NCBI GenBank assembly: GCA_016839655.1
Contig: JAEOTW010000089.1
Span: 1-19,863 of the forward strand
DNA: 19,863 nt
From: Promethearchaeota archaeon
GTDB lineage: Archaea > Asgardarchaeota > Lokiarchaeia > Sigynarchaeales > SOKP01
Direction: 5' to 3'
The notes below the pieces were generated by a model that was not told the DNA's origin, made no database searches, and saw only the letters and a program-made list of their open reading frames with translations. Of this stretch, positions 1 to 7,439 are shown one piece after another; positions within the stretch are counted from its first letter, which is position 1; the number at the start of each line of letters is the position of its first letter. A program made the translations under genes and the position numbers.

Positions 1-29
1 AAACAAAAGAGAAATTGAAATAAATTACC

Positions 30-623
30 TTGACTTCTGTAAAAATTGCCATAACCAGAGATCTCGCAAATGGAATTGAATTCTCTTGTCAAATGTGTGG
101 GAAATGTTGTACTGGTTTCAATGAAGGGGAAGTTTATTTATACAAAGAAGATATTCTCAGATTAGCGGAACATATAAATCTAAGAGGAGATAAAGGTTTA
201 CGAGAGTTTGCTGAGAAATACTTAAAAATTGTTAATGACTCCTTTTTTTGGAAAGATCCTGGAGCCCAAAGAGGCAAAACATATAGGTTTAAATCTCTCG
301 GATTTAGATTCACTGGAGAAGATGAGCACTGTCATTTTTTAAAAAATAATAAATGTAGTGTTCATGAAGCGCGTCCTTTTCAATGTAGATCTTTTCCATT
401 TTGGCAGATGATGGTTTCTAGCAAAAGAAATTTTGACAATTATACTAAAAAGTGTAAAGGGTTGCAACTTTTGAAAGGAAAGTTTTATACGAAGGAAGAA
501 ATACTTAAATGGGCTAAAGATGAATACGAATTAGAGAAGGAGTACTTCTTAGAAATGAAAGAATGTAAATTTGACATCTTCAAAGTATATCCTTTTTTAT
601 CAAAAAAAATGCTCGAGGATTAG
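30..623 (+). CDS. YkgJ/UPF0153-family Cys-rich metal-binding protein
   Basis: The 197-residue product carries the YkgJ-family signature: a C-x2-C-x2-CC cluster at residues 20-27 (C20, C23, C26, C27), then C101, C109, H112, an R-P pair at 115-116, C119 with a following FPF, and a late C142-K-G. Family members bind a metal, either zinc or an iron-sulfur cluster, through these cysteines. The exact reaction is unknown, and no signal peptide or membrane segment is visible. The start is a TTG; an in-frame stop lies 9 bases upstream at 21-23 and no in-frame ATG precedes the Cys cluster, so the TTG is the best choice, although no good Shine-Dalgarno is visible. The stop is 8 bases before the next gene, which suggests co-transcription. 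Family call is firm; function is open. Confidence 0.85.
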   Translation: MTSVKIAITRDLANGIEFSCQMCGKCCTGFNEGEVYLYKEDILRLAEHINLRGDKGLREFAEKYLKIVNDSFFWKDPGAQRGKTYRFKSLGFRFTGEDEHCHFLKNNKCSVHEARPFQCRSFPFWQMMVSSKRNFDNYTKKCKGLQLLKGKFYTKEEILKWAKDEYELEKEYFLEMKECKFDIFKVYPFLSKKMLED

Positions 624-631
624 TATAAATT

Positions 632-1018
632 ATGCCAGAAGGATTCATTATAATGAGATATGATGATCGAAGTGGGATAGATATAAAAACGACATTTCCT
701 GAAGGCAAATTAGAAACGTCAGAGAGAACTCTCATGCATATTTTTAATTTGCATGAATTCAGTAATGAACCCAGCATTGCAAGTCTAACAGTTGAAAAAA
801 TAAATTTTGTAACTTATTATTCTGGCTCTCAAACAGATTATTTTTTTATATTAATACTCAATATTCTTGAAAATCCTGAAGACTATGAAGAGATCCTAGA
901 GGAAGTCTCAAAAACCATATTAAAGAATTTAAAAAGAAATCACTATTATAAGATGCTTCCTTCACTTTATAACCAAATTATAGAGTACCCAAAGAAAAAA
1001 AATTTTCAAGAAAAATAA
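632..1018 (+). CDS. Small longin-like (roadblock/longin-type fold) protein
   Basis: The product has 128 residues. The visible layout is a short strand (2-10), a second strand (15-21), a helix containing TLMHIFNLHE (33-42), a strand triplet (48-54, 58-63, 69-77) and a long amphipathic helix (82-101), followed by a basic tail. This order resembles the longin fold found in regulators and partners of small GTPases and in SNARE/adaptin-type trafficking proteins, which are expanded in Asgard genomes. The fold call rests on pattern only; there is no catalytic motif. The gene follows the YkgJ-like gene by 8 bases, with GAGG about 12 bases upstream of its ATG overlapping the end of that gene, so the two are probably one operon. 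It could instead be an unrelated alpha/beta domain. Confidence 0.6.
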   Translation: MPEGFIIMRYDDRSGIDIKTTFPEGKLETSERTLMHIFNLHEFSNEPSIASLTVEKINFVTYYSGSQTDYFFILILNILENPEDYEEILEEVSKTILKNLKRNHYYKMLPSLYNQIIEYPKKKNFQEK

Positions 1019-1098
1019 TTTAAAACAAATTCTTCCACAATCTTTCTCCTTTTTAATTTGAAATCAGTTAATAACAAATAGATTCATAAATTTTGAGT

Positions 1099-1122
1099 AA
1101 AATAAAAAAAAATAAAAAAAAA
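1099..1122 (-). terminator. T-run terminator of the membrane-protein gene
   Basis: Read on the minus strand, this stretch is two tandem A-T7 to T9 blocks lying 38-61 bases past the stop of the minus-strand membrane-protein gene. Runs of U without a hairpin are the usual archaeal termination signal. Inferred from sequence alone. Confidence 0.45.
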
Positions 1123-1159
1123 TATTTATTATTTATTTTATTCAGAGATTAGGATTAGT

Positions 1160-1816
1160 CTATTCTTTGAAGTAAATATGACAAACAAAGGCAATCATTA
1201 AGATCATTCCACTAAATCCTGTTACAGGGTATCCTCCTGCAAGTGGAGATACAAATTGATACATAACAAATGCGATAATTAAAAGAACCCACCATGTAAA
1301 GGGAATTCTAATATCAACAAAGTCAAATAGCAATATTAACAGAATGATCATTAAGATAAGACCAAAAACCGCATTTACTATTGATAGAGGTACACCCCCA
1401 ATGAACATTGTAACACAATCCCAGATACCAAAGAGTATTCCAAAGAATATCATAAATTTGCAGCCTTCGAGTTTCATTTTTTCGCCAATTAATTCCATCA
1501 ATACTGCTAAGATTACTATGGTACCATTAAGATAAGTTCCACCATTTAAGTAATCGAATAATATCAATAGTGCACCGATAATAAGCATTAGCCACCAGAA
1601 ATAAGGTAATTTAATACGTCCTAAGCCTATTAGATCTAAGGAAATAAAGATTAGAACAGCGAAAACAATACATAGGATTCCATAGAAAATAAGCATTACA
1701 AGTAATGGTAATAGAGCAAATGCATAGAAATATGCTATTCCTTGTGCAAAGATTAGCAACATAGCAATAATGAGAACTAGTTTTGTAGGAGTCATTTCTC
1801 CTCGTTCTTCTGCCAT
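1160..1816 (-). CDS. Internally duplicated polytopic membrane protein (about 8 TM)
   Basis: The product has 218 residues and is almost entirely hydrophobic, with about eight predicted transmembrane segments and no charged catalytic motif. The protein looks like a tandem duplication of a four-helix unit. In the first half an R/K-I-K-L-P-x-F/T-WW motif (about 67-76) opens a helix and is followed by a GGTY turn and another helix. The second half repeats this as R-I-P-x-T-WW (about 170-176), a GGYP turn and a final helix. The two halves are in the same orientation with an even number of helices, so this is a direct parallel repeat rather than an inverted one. No transporter family is recognised. 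The gene is transcribed convergently to the longin-like gene and divergently from hdrA. Function unknown. Confidence 0.7.
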   Translation of the reverse strand: MAEERGEMTPTKLVLIIAMLLIFAQGIAYFYAFALLPLLVMLIFYGILCIVFAVLIFISLDLIGLGRIKLPYFWWLMLIIGALLILFDYLNGGTYLNGTIVILAVLMELIGEKMKLEGCKFMIFFGILFGIWDCVTMFIGGVPLSIVNAVFGLILMIILLILLFDFVDIRIPFTWWVLLIIAFVMYQFVSPLAGGYPVTGFSGMILMIAFVCHIYFKE

Positions 1817-1873
1817 AAAAGATCACTTTTTATTTTTTTTTTTAAGAAATTTTTTTTCCATATTGGAATTACA

Positions 1874-1888
1874 GTAAGATTGTCTTAC
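1874..1888. promoter_or_regulatory. Dyad GTAAGA-TTG-TCTTAC, candidate operator
   Basis: Two perfect 6-base arms flank a 3-base centre, 58 bases upstream of the membrane-protein start. On the minus strand it lies between a TATA-like AGTATATAATA (about 1914-1924) and the gene, which would place it near the transcription start. Binding by a dimeric repressor is inference. Confidence 0.35.
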
Positions 1889-2130
1889 CCAATTTAAAAG
1901 GTTTTACATATTTCTTATTATATACTTAATAGGATTATATACCATTGAATGAAATATAAAAGCACAATATTCGTTATAATAAAAATTTAAACCTCCTTCT
2001 TTTTATACAACTGGGAGTTTTCTCAGAATTTAAGATTAGTTTTCTATTTAAATAGATACTTATTTATTCTTATAAATTTGTGATATTAATAGCTTTATTT
2101 AATTAATATCAATAATTATTAAAAAATCGA

Positions 2131-2140
2131 CTTTATAATA
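2131..2140 (+). promoter_or_regulatory. TATA-like box upstream of the HdrA gene
   Basis: CTTTATAATA is preceded by an A-rich BRE-like stretch and lies 44-53 bases before the TTG start. That predicts transcription starting near 2160 and a short leader. Inferred from the archaeal TATA consensus only; the region is so AT-rich that chance matches are common. Confidence 0.35.
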
Positions 2141-2183
2141 ATTAAAGAGTTAAAAAGAAGTCTTAGTATAGAGTAGGATAAAA

Positions 2184-4574
2184 TTGAAAATTGGTTTATT
2201 TATCTGCGATTGTGGTAAAAATATTAGTGGAGTAATAGACAATGAGTTATTAATCAAACATTTTGAGAAAAACTCAGATTTACACGTATTTAGAGATCAA
2301 TATTTATGTTCTGAATTAGGTTTAAATAAGATCACTGAAGAAATACAGGAAAAAAAAGTTGATCGAATTGTCATTGCTGCTTGCTCTTTCAAATTACATG
2401 GTTTATTGTTTCGAAAAACTATTGAAAAAGCAGGAATTAATCGATTTTTAATATCATTTGCCAATATCAGAGAACAAAATTCATGGGTGCATTATGATGA
2501 GCCAGAAAAGGCAATAAAGAAAGCAATTGATCAAATAAATATGGCGATTGAGCAGGTTAAACTTTTGGAGCCATTGGAAGTTCAATACTCAGATATTTCA
2601 CCATCTGTATTAATTATTGGAGGAGGAATCGCGGGAATTAAGGCAGCACTCGTAATTGCTGATACAGGGAATAAAGTATACTTAGTAGAAAAAGAACCTA
2701 CTATTGGTGGACACATGGCTTTATTTGATAAAACTTTTCCCACACTAGATTGTAGTATATGTATTCTAGGACCAATGATGACTGAGGTTAAAGATCATCC
2801 TAATATAGAATTACTCACATATTCCACAGTAGAGAAAGTTGAGGGTTATATAGGTAATTTTGACGTACAGATAAAGAAGAAACCTCGATTTATAGTAGAA
2901 GACGACTGTGTTGGATGTTTCGATATTTGTCGAGAAGTCTGTCCAATTGACATAGAAGATACTTATTTTCCAAGAAAGGCTATAGATGTTCCTTACCCAC
3001 AAGCAATACCATTATTCCCAAATATTTTAGAGGAGTATTGCATTGGCTGCAAAGCATGCGCTCAAGCATGTGATAGAGATGCGATTGACTTCGATCAAGA
3101 ACCTGAAATTCTTAATGTAAAAATAGGTTCAATTATTGTCGCAACAGGATTTAAGACATTCAATCCATCTATACTAGGAGAATATGGATTTAATAAACAT
3201 CTAGACGTAATCACTACAATGCAGATGGAGAGATTATTTAATAGCGATGGTCCAACTCACGGAAAAGTTGTAAGACCATCGAATGGACAACCTCCAAAAA
3301 AGGTTTCTTTTGTTTTATGTGTTGGTTCAAGGAATAAAAAAATACATCATGAATATTGTAGTCAGGTTTGTTGTAATGTGGCAATTAAGCAGGCAATTTT
3401 ATTAAAAAAGGAGTATCCAGAAGTCGAAATCATTATCTATTATACGGATATTAGAGCAGTTGGCAAAAATTGCGAGGAATTTTATAATAGAGCCATAGAG
3501 GCTTTTGGAATCCGCTTCATAAAAAGTAGTATTTCAGCAATATTAAAAAGTGATATATCTGATGAGTTGATAGTACGTGGAGAAGATGTTATTGAAGATG
3601 CACTATTTGAAAACAAAACAGATTTAGTAATTTTGGCTGTAGGTATTGAACCTCCTAATGACACAGATGAATTGAGCCAATTATTGAATATATCTCAAGA
3701 TCCAAACGGATTTTTGCTCGAAAAGCATTTAAAAGTCAAACCATCAGAAACTTCGGTAAATGGTATATTTCTGGCTGGGATCATTCAAGGTCCAAAAGAC
3801 ATTCCAAGTAGTATTGCTCAAGCAGAAAGTGCAGCAGCAAAAGCGATTTCATTAATTTCAAAAGGAAAAGTGGAGTTGGATCCACATGTAGTATATTTTG
3901 ATAAGGAAAAATGTACATTATGCCGGTTATGTGAAGATATATGCATGTTTAATGCATTAAAAGTTGAAGAGAAAGAGTTAATTATCACTCCCGCTAATTG
4001 TACTGGATGTGGAGCATGTGCTGCAATGTGTCCTGAAGATGCATTATACATACCAGGTTTCACAAAAAATCAAATTTCTTCTCAAATTAAATCCATTTTA
4101 ACCAAAAAAAGTGAATCTCCACTTATTATTGCATTTTTATGTAATTGGTGCTCCTATATGGGTGCTGATTTGGCGGGTGTAAGTAAATTAGTATATCCAA
4201 CAAATGTTAGAACTATTCATGTAATGTGTACTGCTATGCTTAACCCTTCTTTAATATTTGAGAGTTTATTTTACGGTGCTGATGGAGTTTTAATCGCTGG
4301 TTGTCATGAACAAGACTGTCATTATCAGGAGGGATTTATTAAGGCAAAAACAAGATATGAAAGTATTAGAGAAATGTTAATTGAAGCTGGAATCAATGAG
4401 AATAGAGTAAAATTAGAGTCTATTTCAGCTGGAGAGGGAGAGAGATATGCAAAAGTAATAAAAGAATTTAAGAAAGAGCTTAATGAATTAGGTCCTATTA
4501 CACCAGATGAGTATTTAAAACCGCCATCAACAAAAGAACCATTGAAAGATAAAGCAAAATTAGACGAATTATAA
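2184..4574 (+). CDS. hdrA: HdrA-MvhD fusion, FAD/iron-sulfur electron-bifurcating subunit
   Basis: This 796-residue protein is a heterodisulfide reductase subunit A with the MvhD electron-transfer subunit fused to its C-terminus. In order: an N-terminal domain with CDCG near residue 8; a FAD-binding GGGIAG at 146-151; the HdrA-typical TLDCSIC-x3-P at 187-197; ferredoxin-type cluster ligands C242/C245/C249/C253 and C286/C289/C292/C296; a second nucleotide-binding half; ferredoxin motifs C577/C580/C583/C587 and C606/C609/C612/C616; and an MvhD domain from about 645 with CNWC (653-656), C682, C707 and C712. In known complexes HdrA bifurcates electrons to HdrBC and ferredoxin, and MvhD links to hydrogenase or formate dehydrogenase. 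No hdrB, hdrC or hydrogenase gene is adjacent. All these cysteines use Cys codons, so no selenocysteine is involved. The start is TTG, supported by the conserved N-terminus. Confidence 0.93.
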   Translation: MKIGLFICDCGKNISGVIDNELLIKHFEKNSDLHVFRDQYLCSELGLNKITEEIQEKKVDRIVIAACSFKLHGLLFRKTIEKAGINRFLISFANIREQNSWVHYDEPEKAIKKAIDQINMAIEQVKLLEPLEVQYSDISPSVLIIGGGIAGIKAALVIADTGNKVYLVEKEPTIGGHMALFDKTFPTLDCSICILGPMMTEVKDHPNIELLTYSTVEKVEGYIGNFDVQIKKKPRFIVEDDCVGCFDICREVCPIDIEDTYFPRKAIDVPYPQAIPLFPNILEEYCIGCKACAQACDRDAIDFDQEPEILNVKIGSIIVATGFKTFNPSILGEYGFNKHLDVITTMQMERLFNSDGPTHGKVVRPSNGQPPKKVSFVLCVGSRNKKIHHEYCSQVCCNVAIKQAILLKKEYPEVEIIIYYTDIRAVGKNCEEFYNRAIEAFGIRFIKSSISAILKSDISDELIVRGEDVIEDALFENKTDLVILAVGIEPPNDTDELSQLLNISQDPNGFLLEKHLKVKPSETSVNGIFLAGIIQGPKDIPSSIAQAESAAAKAISLISKGKVELDPHVVYFDKEKCTLCRLCEDICMFNALKVEEKELIITPANCTGCGACAAMCPEDALYIPGFTKNQISSQIKSILTKKSESPLIIAFLCNWCSYMGADLAGVSKLVYPTNVRTIHVMCTAMLNPSLIFESLFYGADGVLIAGCHEQDCHYQEGFIKAKTRYESIREMLIEAGINENRVKLESISAGEGERYAKVIKEFKKELNELGPITPDEYLKPPSTKEPLKDKAKLDEL

Positions 4575-4580
4575 GGACTT

Positions 4581-4613
4581 ATTTGCGATGCAAATTCTCT
4601 CTTCTTTTTAAAG
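4581..4613 (+). terminator. Hairpin plus pyrimidine run after the HdrA gene
   Basis: ATTTGC-GAT-GCAAAT forms a perfect 6-bp stem with a 3-base loop starting 7 bases past the hdrA stop, followed by a TC/T-rich tract to 4613. It looks like an intrinsic terminator, although archaeal terminators often need only the U-run. Confidence 0.45.
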
Positions 4614-4650
4614 AAAAAATTCATTTTTATAAAGTCTTTCTCTTATAAAC

Positions 4651-4660
4651 CTTATAAAGA
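4651..4660 (+). promoter_or_regulatory. TATA-like box upstream of the DUF711 gene
   Basis: CTTATAAAGA lies 66-75 bases upstream of the ATG and would place the transcript start near 4680. A second TATA-like element at 4704-4713 is too close to the start codon to serve. Weak evidence in AT-rich sequence. Confidence 0.3.
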
Positions 4661-4725
4661 GATATTTTCTATTATATTATTGTACGTGAATTTTATTAAT
4701 ATTCTTATAAATTAACAGGTCGAAC

Positions 4726-6018
4726 ATGCGAATCCGTGCTATTACTATAGGTCAGATGATTCCATTCTTATTAAAAAATGAAACGGTTTTATCATATTTA
4801 CAAGATAAATTAAAAAATTTCTCATCTTTCGCAAATGAATTCAGTGATCTGCTAAAAGAACTTGATATCGAAGTAGATTCAAAAAGATTTTGTTCACAAC
4901 CACTTTTTAGTTATGATAATAAATTATTTTATGAAAAAAATTTAAAGGAAACACTAGTAGATATCGATAACCAAATTAAATTTTTACAGGATGTATTCAA
5001 GGATTATGGAATTACATACTTCTCTTGTGCTATGATGAGAGCAGACCAAATTCAAGAATTAGGTATCTTTGAAAAGCTCTTATTAAATGAAGTCCCAAAA
5101 TTTATTCTAAACAAGCGTACTTTTTTTACTTCTTTGCCTGTAGCTTCTACTGAAAAAGGAATTAACTTAGCTGCACTACGATCTGGAGCTAAAATTATTA
5201 AAAATCTTTCAGATCCAGATCCATTTAATAACCTACAATTTTGCGTATCTTCTAATGTAGGACCAAACTTTCCATTTTTTCCATCAGCTTATCATTTAAC
5301 GGAAAAACCTGCTTTTTCTTTAGCACTAGAAATGGCAGATGAGGTAATTAATGTAATTGAAGAATCGAATTCATTAAAAGACGCTCAACTTAATTTATTA
5401 GCCAAATTTAATGAAATCTATGATAATTTAACCAAAATTGCGGAAAAAACAGCACGAAATTACGATATTGAATTTAAAGGAATTGATTTTTCTCCAGCTC
5501 CCTACCCAAAAGTTGAAAAAAGTATTGGAACTGCAATTGAAAAACTTGGAATAGATTATTTTGGAGCGAATGGAACATTGATGGCTGTAGCTCTCATAAA
5601 AAATTCTATTCCGGTTGATAAAGAAAAAGTAATTGGATTTTCAGGATTTATGCAACCTGTTTTAGAAGACTCGATATTATCAAAAAGGTTGTCCGAGAAT
5701 AAGTTTAATTTAGATTCTCTTATTTTATATTCTACTATGTGTGGTACGGGATTAGATGTTGTTCCGCTTCCAGGAGATATTACTGAACGCGAATTGTTTT
5801 ATATATTACTTGATATCTGTACAATATCTGTAATCTTAAAGAAACCCTTAACTTGTAGACTTATGCCTATTCCAGGTAAGAATTCAGGGGATGATGTTGA
5901 GTTTGATTTTGAATACTTTGCTCCTACAAAAATTATTAGCTTTAGAAGGCTATCAACCGAGAATGAGAATGAGAATGATCTATTTAATGGAAATGAGAAA
6001 AATTTGAAATTTCTTTAA
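4726..6018 (+). CDS. DUF711/UPF0210 family protein
   Basis: The 430-residue product matches the DUF711 (UPF0210) family of bacteria and archaea, whose solved members have a pyruvate formate-lyase-like fold but no demonstrated activity. The best marker is CGTGLDVVPLPGD at 339-351. Others are the N-terminal MRIRAITIG, RTFFTSLPVA near 131-140, FSPAPYP at 255-261 and YFGANGTL at 278-285. There is no glycyl-radical motif, so this is not an active formate lyase. The last 20 or so residues, after the conserved FRRL, form a low-complexity Asn/Glu tail encoded by a hexanucleotide repeat and are probably disordered. The ATG has AGGT 6 bases upstream. It stands as a single gene after the hdrA terminator and before a small Cys-rich gene. 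Confidence 0.85.
   Translation: MRIRAITIGQMIPFLLKNETVLSYLQDKLKNFSSFANEFSDLLKELDIEVDSKRFCSQPLFSYDNKLFYEKNLKETLVDIDNQIKFLQDVFKDYGITYFSCAMMRADQIQELGIFEKLLLNEVPKFILNKRTFFTSLPVASTEKGINLAALRSGAKIIKNLSDPDPFNNLQFCVSSNVGPNFPFFPSAYHLTEKPAFSLALEMADEVINVIEESNSLKDAQLNLLAKFNEIYDNLTKIAEKTARNYDIEFKGIDFSPAPYPKVEKSIGTAIEKLGIDYFGANGTLMAVALIKNSIPVDKEKVIGFSGFMQPVLEDSILSKRLSENKFNLDSLILYSTMCGTGLDVVPLPGDITERELFYILLDICTISVILKKPLTCRLMPIPGKNSGDDVEFDFEYFAPTKIISFRRLSTENENENDLFNGNEKNLKFL
5959..5976 (+). repeat. Hexanucleotide repeat (GAGAAT) x3
   Basis: Three exact GAGAAT copies encode the Glu-Asn alternation in the C-terminal tail of the DUF711 protein, downstream of its conserved domain. This looks like replication slippage in a tolerant region. 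Confidence 0.7.
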
Positions 6019-6090
6019 TAACATTTTTTAGAGAGAGTATCTAAATATTCTTTTGAATAGTACTATAAAATTATAATTGTATTTTTTTAA

Positions 6091-6546
6091 ATGAGCGAAA
6101 ATAAGAAAAATACACGTTTGAAATTCTTTAATGAAGCAGTCGAATATATTGATAAATTTGATAATCAGGAATTGAAGAACCAAGAAATTACGAAGCCTTT
6201 TGCTCCAATAAATAATAATTCTACTTTTCTAAGAGATGAAATGATCAATGAATTAAACAATTTACGAGAAATAATAAGGAACAATCCAGATTTAAAAATT
6301 AAGGCATTATCGGATAAAGAAAGAGAAGTTTTTTATAATTTTATTAAATTCTATAGGATTTGTCCTATTTGTGGTAATCAAAATCACTTCTTTAATTTAA
6401 AAAAAATATTTTTTGATGATGATAAAAAAAAAGTCATTGAAGAGTTGATAAGATTAATGACATTAAATAAAAAAAACCTGAAGAAAATAAATCTTCAGCT
6501 TGGAGTTCCCTGTTGTAATTGCTATAAACAATTCCTAGTAGAGTGA
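6091..6546 (+). CDS. Small Cys-rich zinc-finger-like protein, unknown function
   Basis: The product has 151 residues: a charged, mostly helical N-terminus (10-85) followed by a compact C-terminal module. That module contains CPICGNQNH at 91-99, a Lys/Asp-rich helix (about 103-130) and GVPCCNCYKQF at 138-148. C91, C94 and a pair among C141/C142/C144 could bind one zinc. I do not recognise a named family. The module looks like a member of a small Asgard lineage-type family, but that is impression rather than a search result. It is convergent with the winged-helix gene, with 15 bases between the stops, and starts at ATG 72 bases after the DUF711 stop. No clear Shine-Dalgarno is visible; a T-rich stretch precedes the start. 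Confidence 0.7.
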   Translation: MSENKKNTRLKFFNEAVEYIDKFDNQELKNQEITKPFAPINNNSTFLRDEMINELNNLREIIRNNPDLKIKALSDKEREVFYNFIKFYRICPICGNQNHFFNLKKIFFDDDKKKVIEELIRLMTLNKKNLKKINLQLGVPCCNCYKQFLVE

Positions 6547-6561
6547 AATTATAAATAGTCT

Positions 6562-6900
6562 TTACTCTAAAAATTCAATTACTTTTCCACTTTGAGTTAT
6601 TTCATAAAATATTTCTTTTGTCTCTTCATTTTTTATAGAACCAATACAAAAAGCTTTGATTAAAAAATCCATATGATAATCAAACATGTACTCGTCATCG
6701 AGAATTGCATCATTAATAAGAATTTTAAGCAATTTAGTTTTTGAAATTCGCTTAGTTTTATTTACTACATTTAAAATTTCGCGTCTAATTGGTGAGTTAA
6801 CAGCTCGTAAATATAAATCGTGTAAATACCGTGTTCCCTCAACCGTCTTACTATATTCTTCCATAGATTTATAGTTCTTGAAGTCGAACTCGTCGGGCAT
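6562..6900 (-). CDS. Small winged-helix DNA-binding protein
   Basis: This 112-residue protein has an N-terminal acidic helix region (1-30) followed by a winged-helix-like segment. A helix spans 35-48 (NSPIRREILNVV), with a second helix at 53-63 in ISKTKLLKIL, a candidate recognition helix near 69-85, and a wing/strand at 97-106 ending in an LTxxG-like ITQSGK typical of archaeal ArsR/PadR-like regulators. No ligand-binding domain is fused and no metal-binding Cys cluster is visible. It probably acts as a dimeric transcriptional regulator. It is divergent from the small hypothetical gene at 7043, which could be its target. A 12-13 base A-run lies just upstream of its start. Fold call is moderate; the regulon is unknown. 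Confidence 0.7.
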   Translation of the reverse strand: MPDEFDFKNYKSMEEYSKTVEGTRYLHDLYLRAVNSPIRREILNVVNKTKRISKTKLLKILINDAILDDEYMFDYHMDFLIKAFCIGSIKNEETKEIFYEITQSGKVIEFLE

Positions 6901-7042
6901 ATTTAAATAAATTAAGGAAAAAAAAAAAAACTTGGGATTTCAATTTGTTGTCATTGGTTTATTGTTAAATTATGAAAGGACTTTAAATAATTGGTTATAA
7001 AGTAGAATATTGAATTTAAAACTATTAGAAAAAGTGTTGATA

Positions 7043-7327
7043 ATGGAAAAGTTGAAATTATCTAAGGATTCCCCAATTGAGTCCGTTAATAATAAAGAGA
7101 AAGTTGGAAATAAAATTGATAGTCTGTGGAATGAGAATACATCCTTATCAAAGAATTTAAAATATGAAAGCAAAAAGCTAGTAATTAAACTAGAAACTTC
7201 TGGAATAGAAAAAAGAAAAATTTCTTTAAAATTAGAGAGTGAAAGCCCTAAAGTTACTTCAAGTAATTATATACTCATTTCAGAATTAATAAAAGAGTTT
7301 TTTAACGGTTCTAATAGTTTTAAATAG
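7043..7327 (+). CDS. Short hypothetical protein
   Basis: The open frame is 94 residues from the ATG at 7043, or 105 from a TTG at 7010. I prefer the ATG because the first 11 residues add no recognisable feature. The product is Lys/Ser/Glu-rich. A possible beta-hairpin lies around residues 46-66 (KLVIKL...KISLKLE), with a short amphipathic helix near the end (ILISELIKEFF). No cysteines, membrane segment or family match are seen. The length is more than expected by chance in such AT-rich DNA, which favours a real gene. It lies between a divergent winged-helix gene and fbaB. Confidence 0.5.
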   Translation: MEKLKLSKDSPIESVNNKEKVGNKIDSLWNENTSLSKNLKYESKKLVIKLETSGIEKRKISLKLESESPKVTSSNYILISELIKEFFNGSNSFK

Positions 7328-7439
7328 ATTCGTAATACTTCTTAAATCATTTCTTTCAGAAAAAATAAAAGGAAAGTATTTTATTATAGCCCTCTTATTT
7401 CTTCATTAATTTTAACTTAAGCAAATTTAATGAGAAAAA

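Larger units (their letters stand above)
1817..2183. other. 367-bp divergent intergenic region
   Basis: This AT-rich gap separates the start of the membrane-protein gene from the start of the HdrA-MvhD gene, so it must carry both promoters. It contains a 15-bp dyad (1874-1888), several TATA-like elements and, on the minus strand, an isolated AAGGAGGT purine block (about 1990-1997) without a start codon at usual spacing. No open reading frame of note and no tRNA-like structure were seen. Confidence 0.6.

Noticed and set aside
1..23. End of an upstream gene (T-K-E-K-L-K then TAA)
   Set aside because: Only six codons lie in the window, too few to show that a coding region is present.
1986..1997. 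Gene on the minus strand behind a second AAGGAGGT
   Set aside because: No start codon at suitable spacing and no sustained open frame follows.
2741..2800. Selenocysteine site in HdrA or the MvhD part
   Set aside because: The relevant codons are TGT or TGC; there is no in-frame TGA in the gene and no SECIS-like hairpin was found after it.
3818..4063. Antisense frames inside hdrA and other large genes
   Set aside because: They lie opposite well-conserved coding sequence, lack family features and have unusual composition, so they are shadows of the real genes.
4726..6018. Pyruvate formate-lyase activity for the DUF711 protein
   Set aside because: The family shares only the fold; no glycyl-radical motif and no tandem catalytic cysteines are present.
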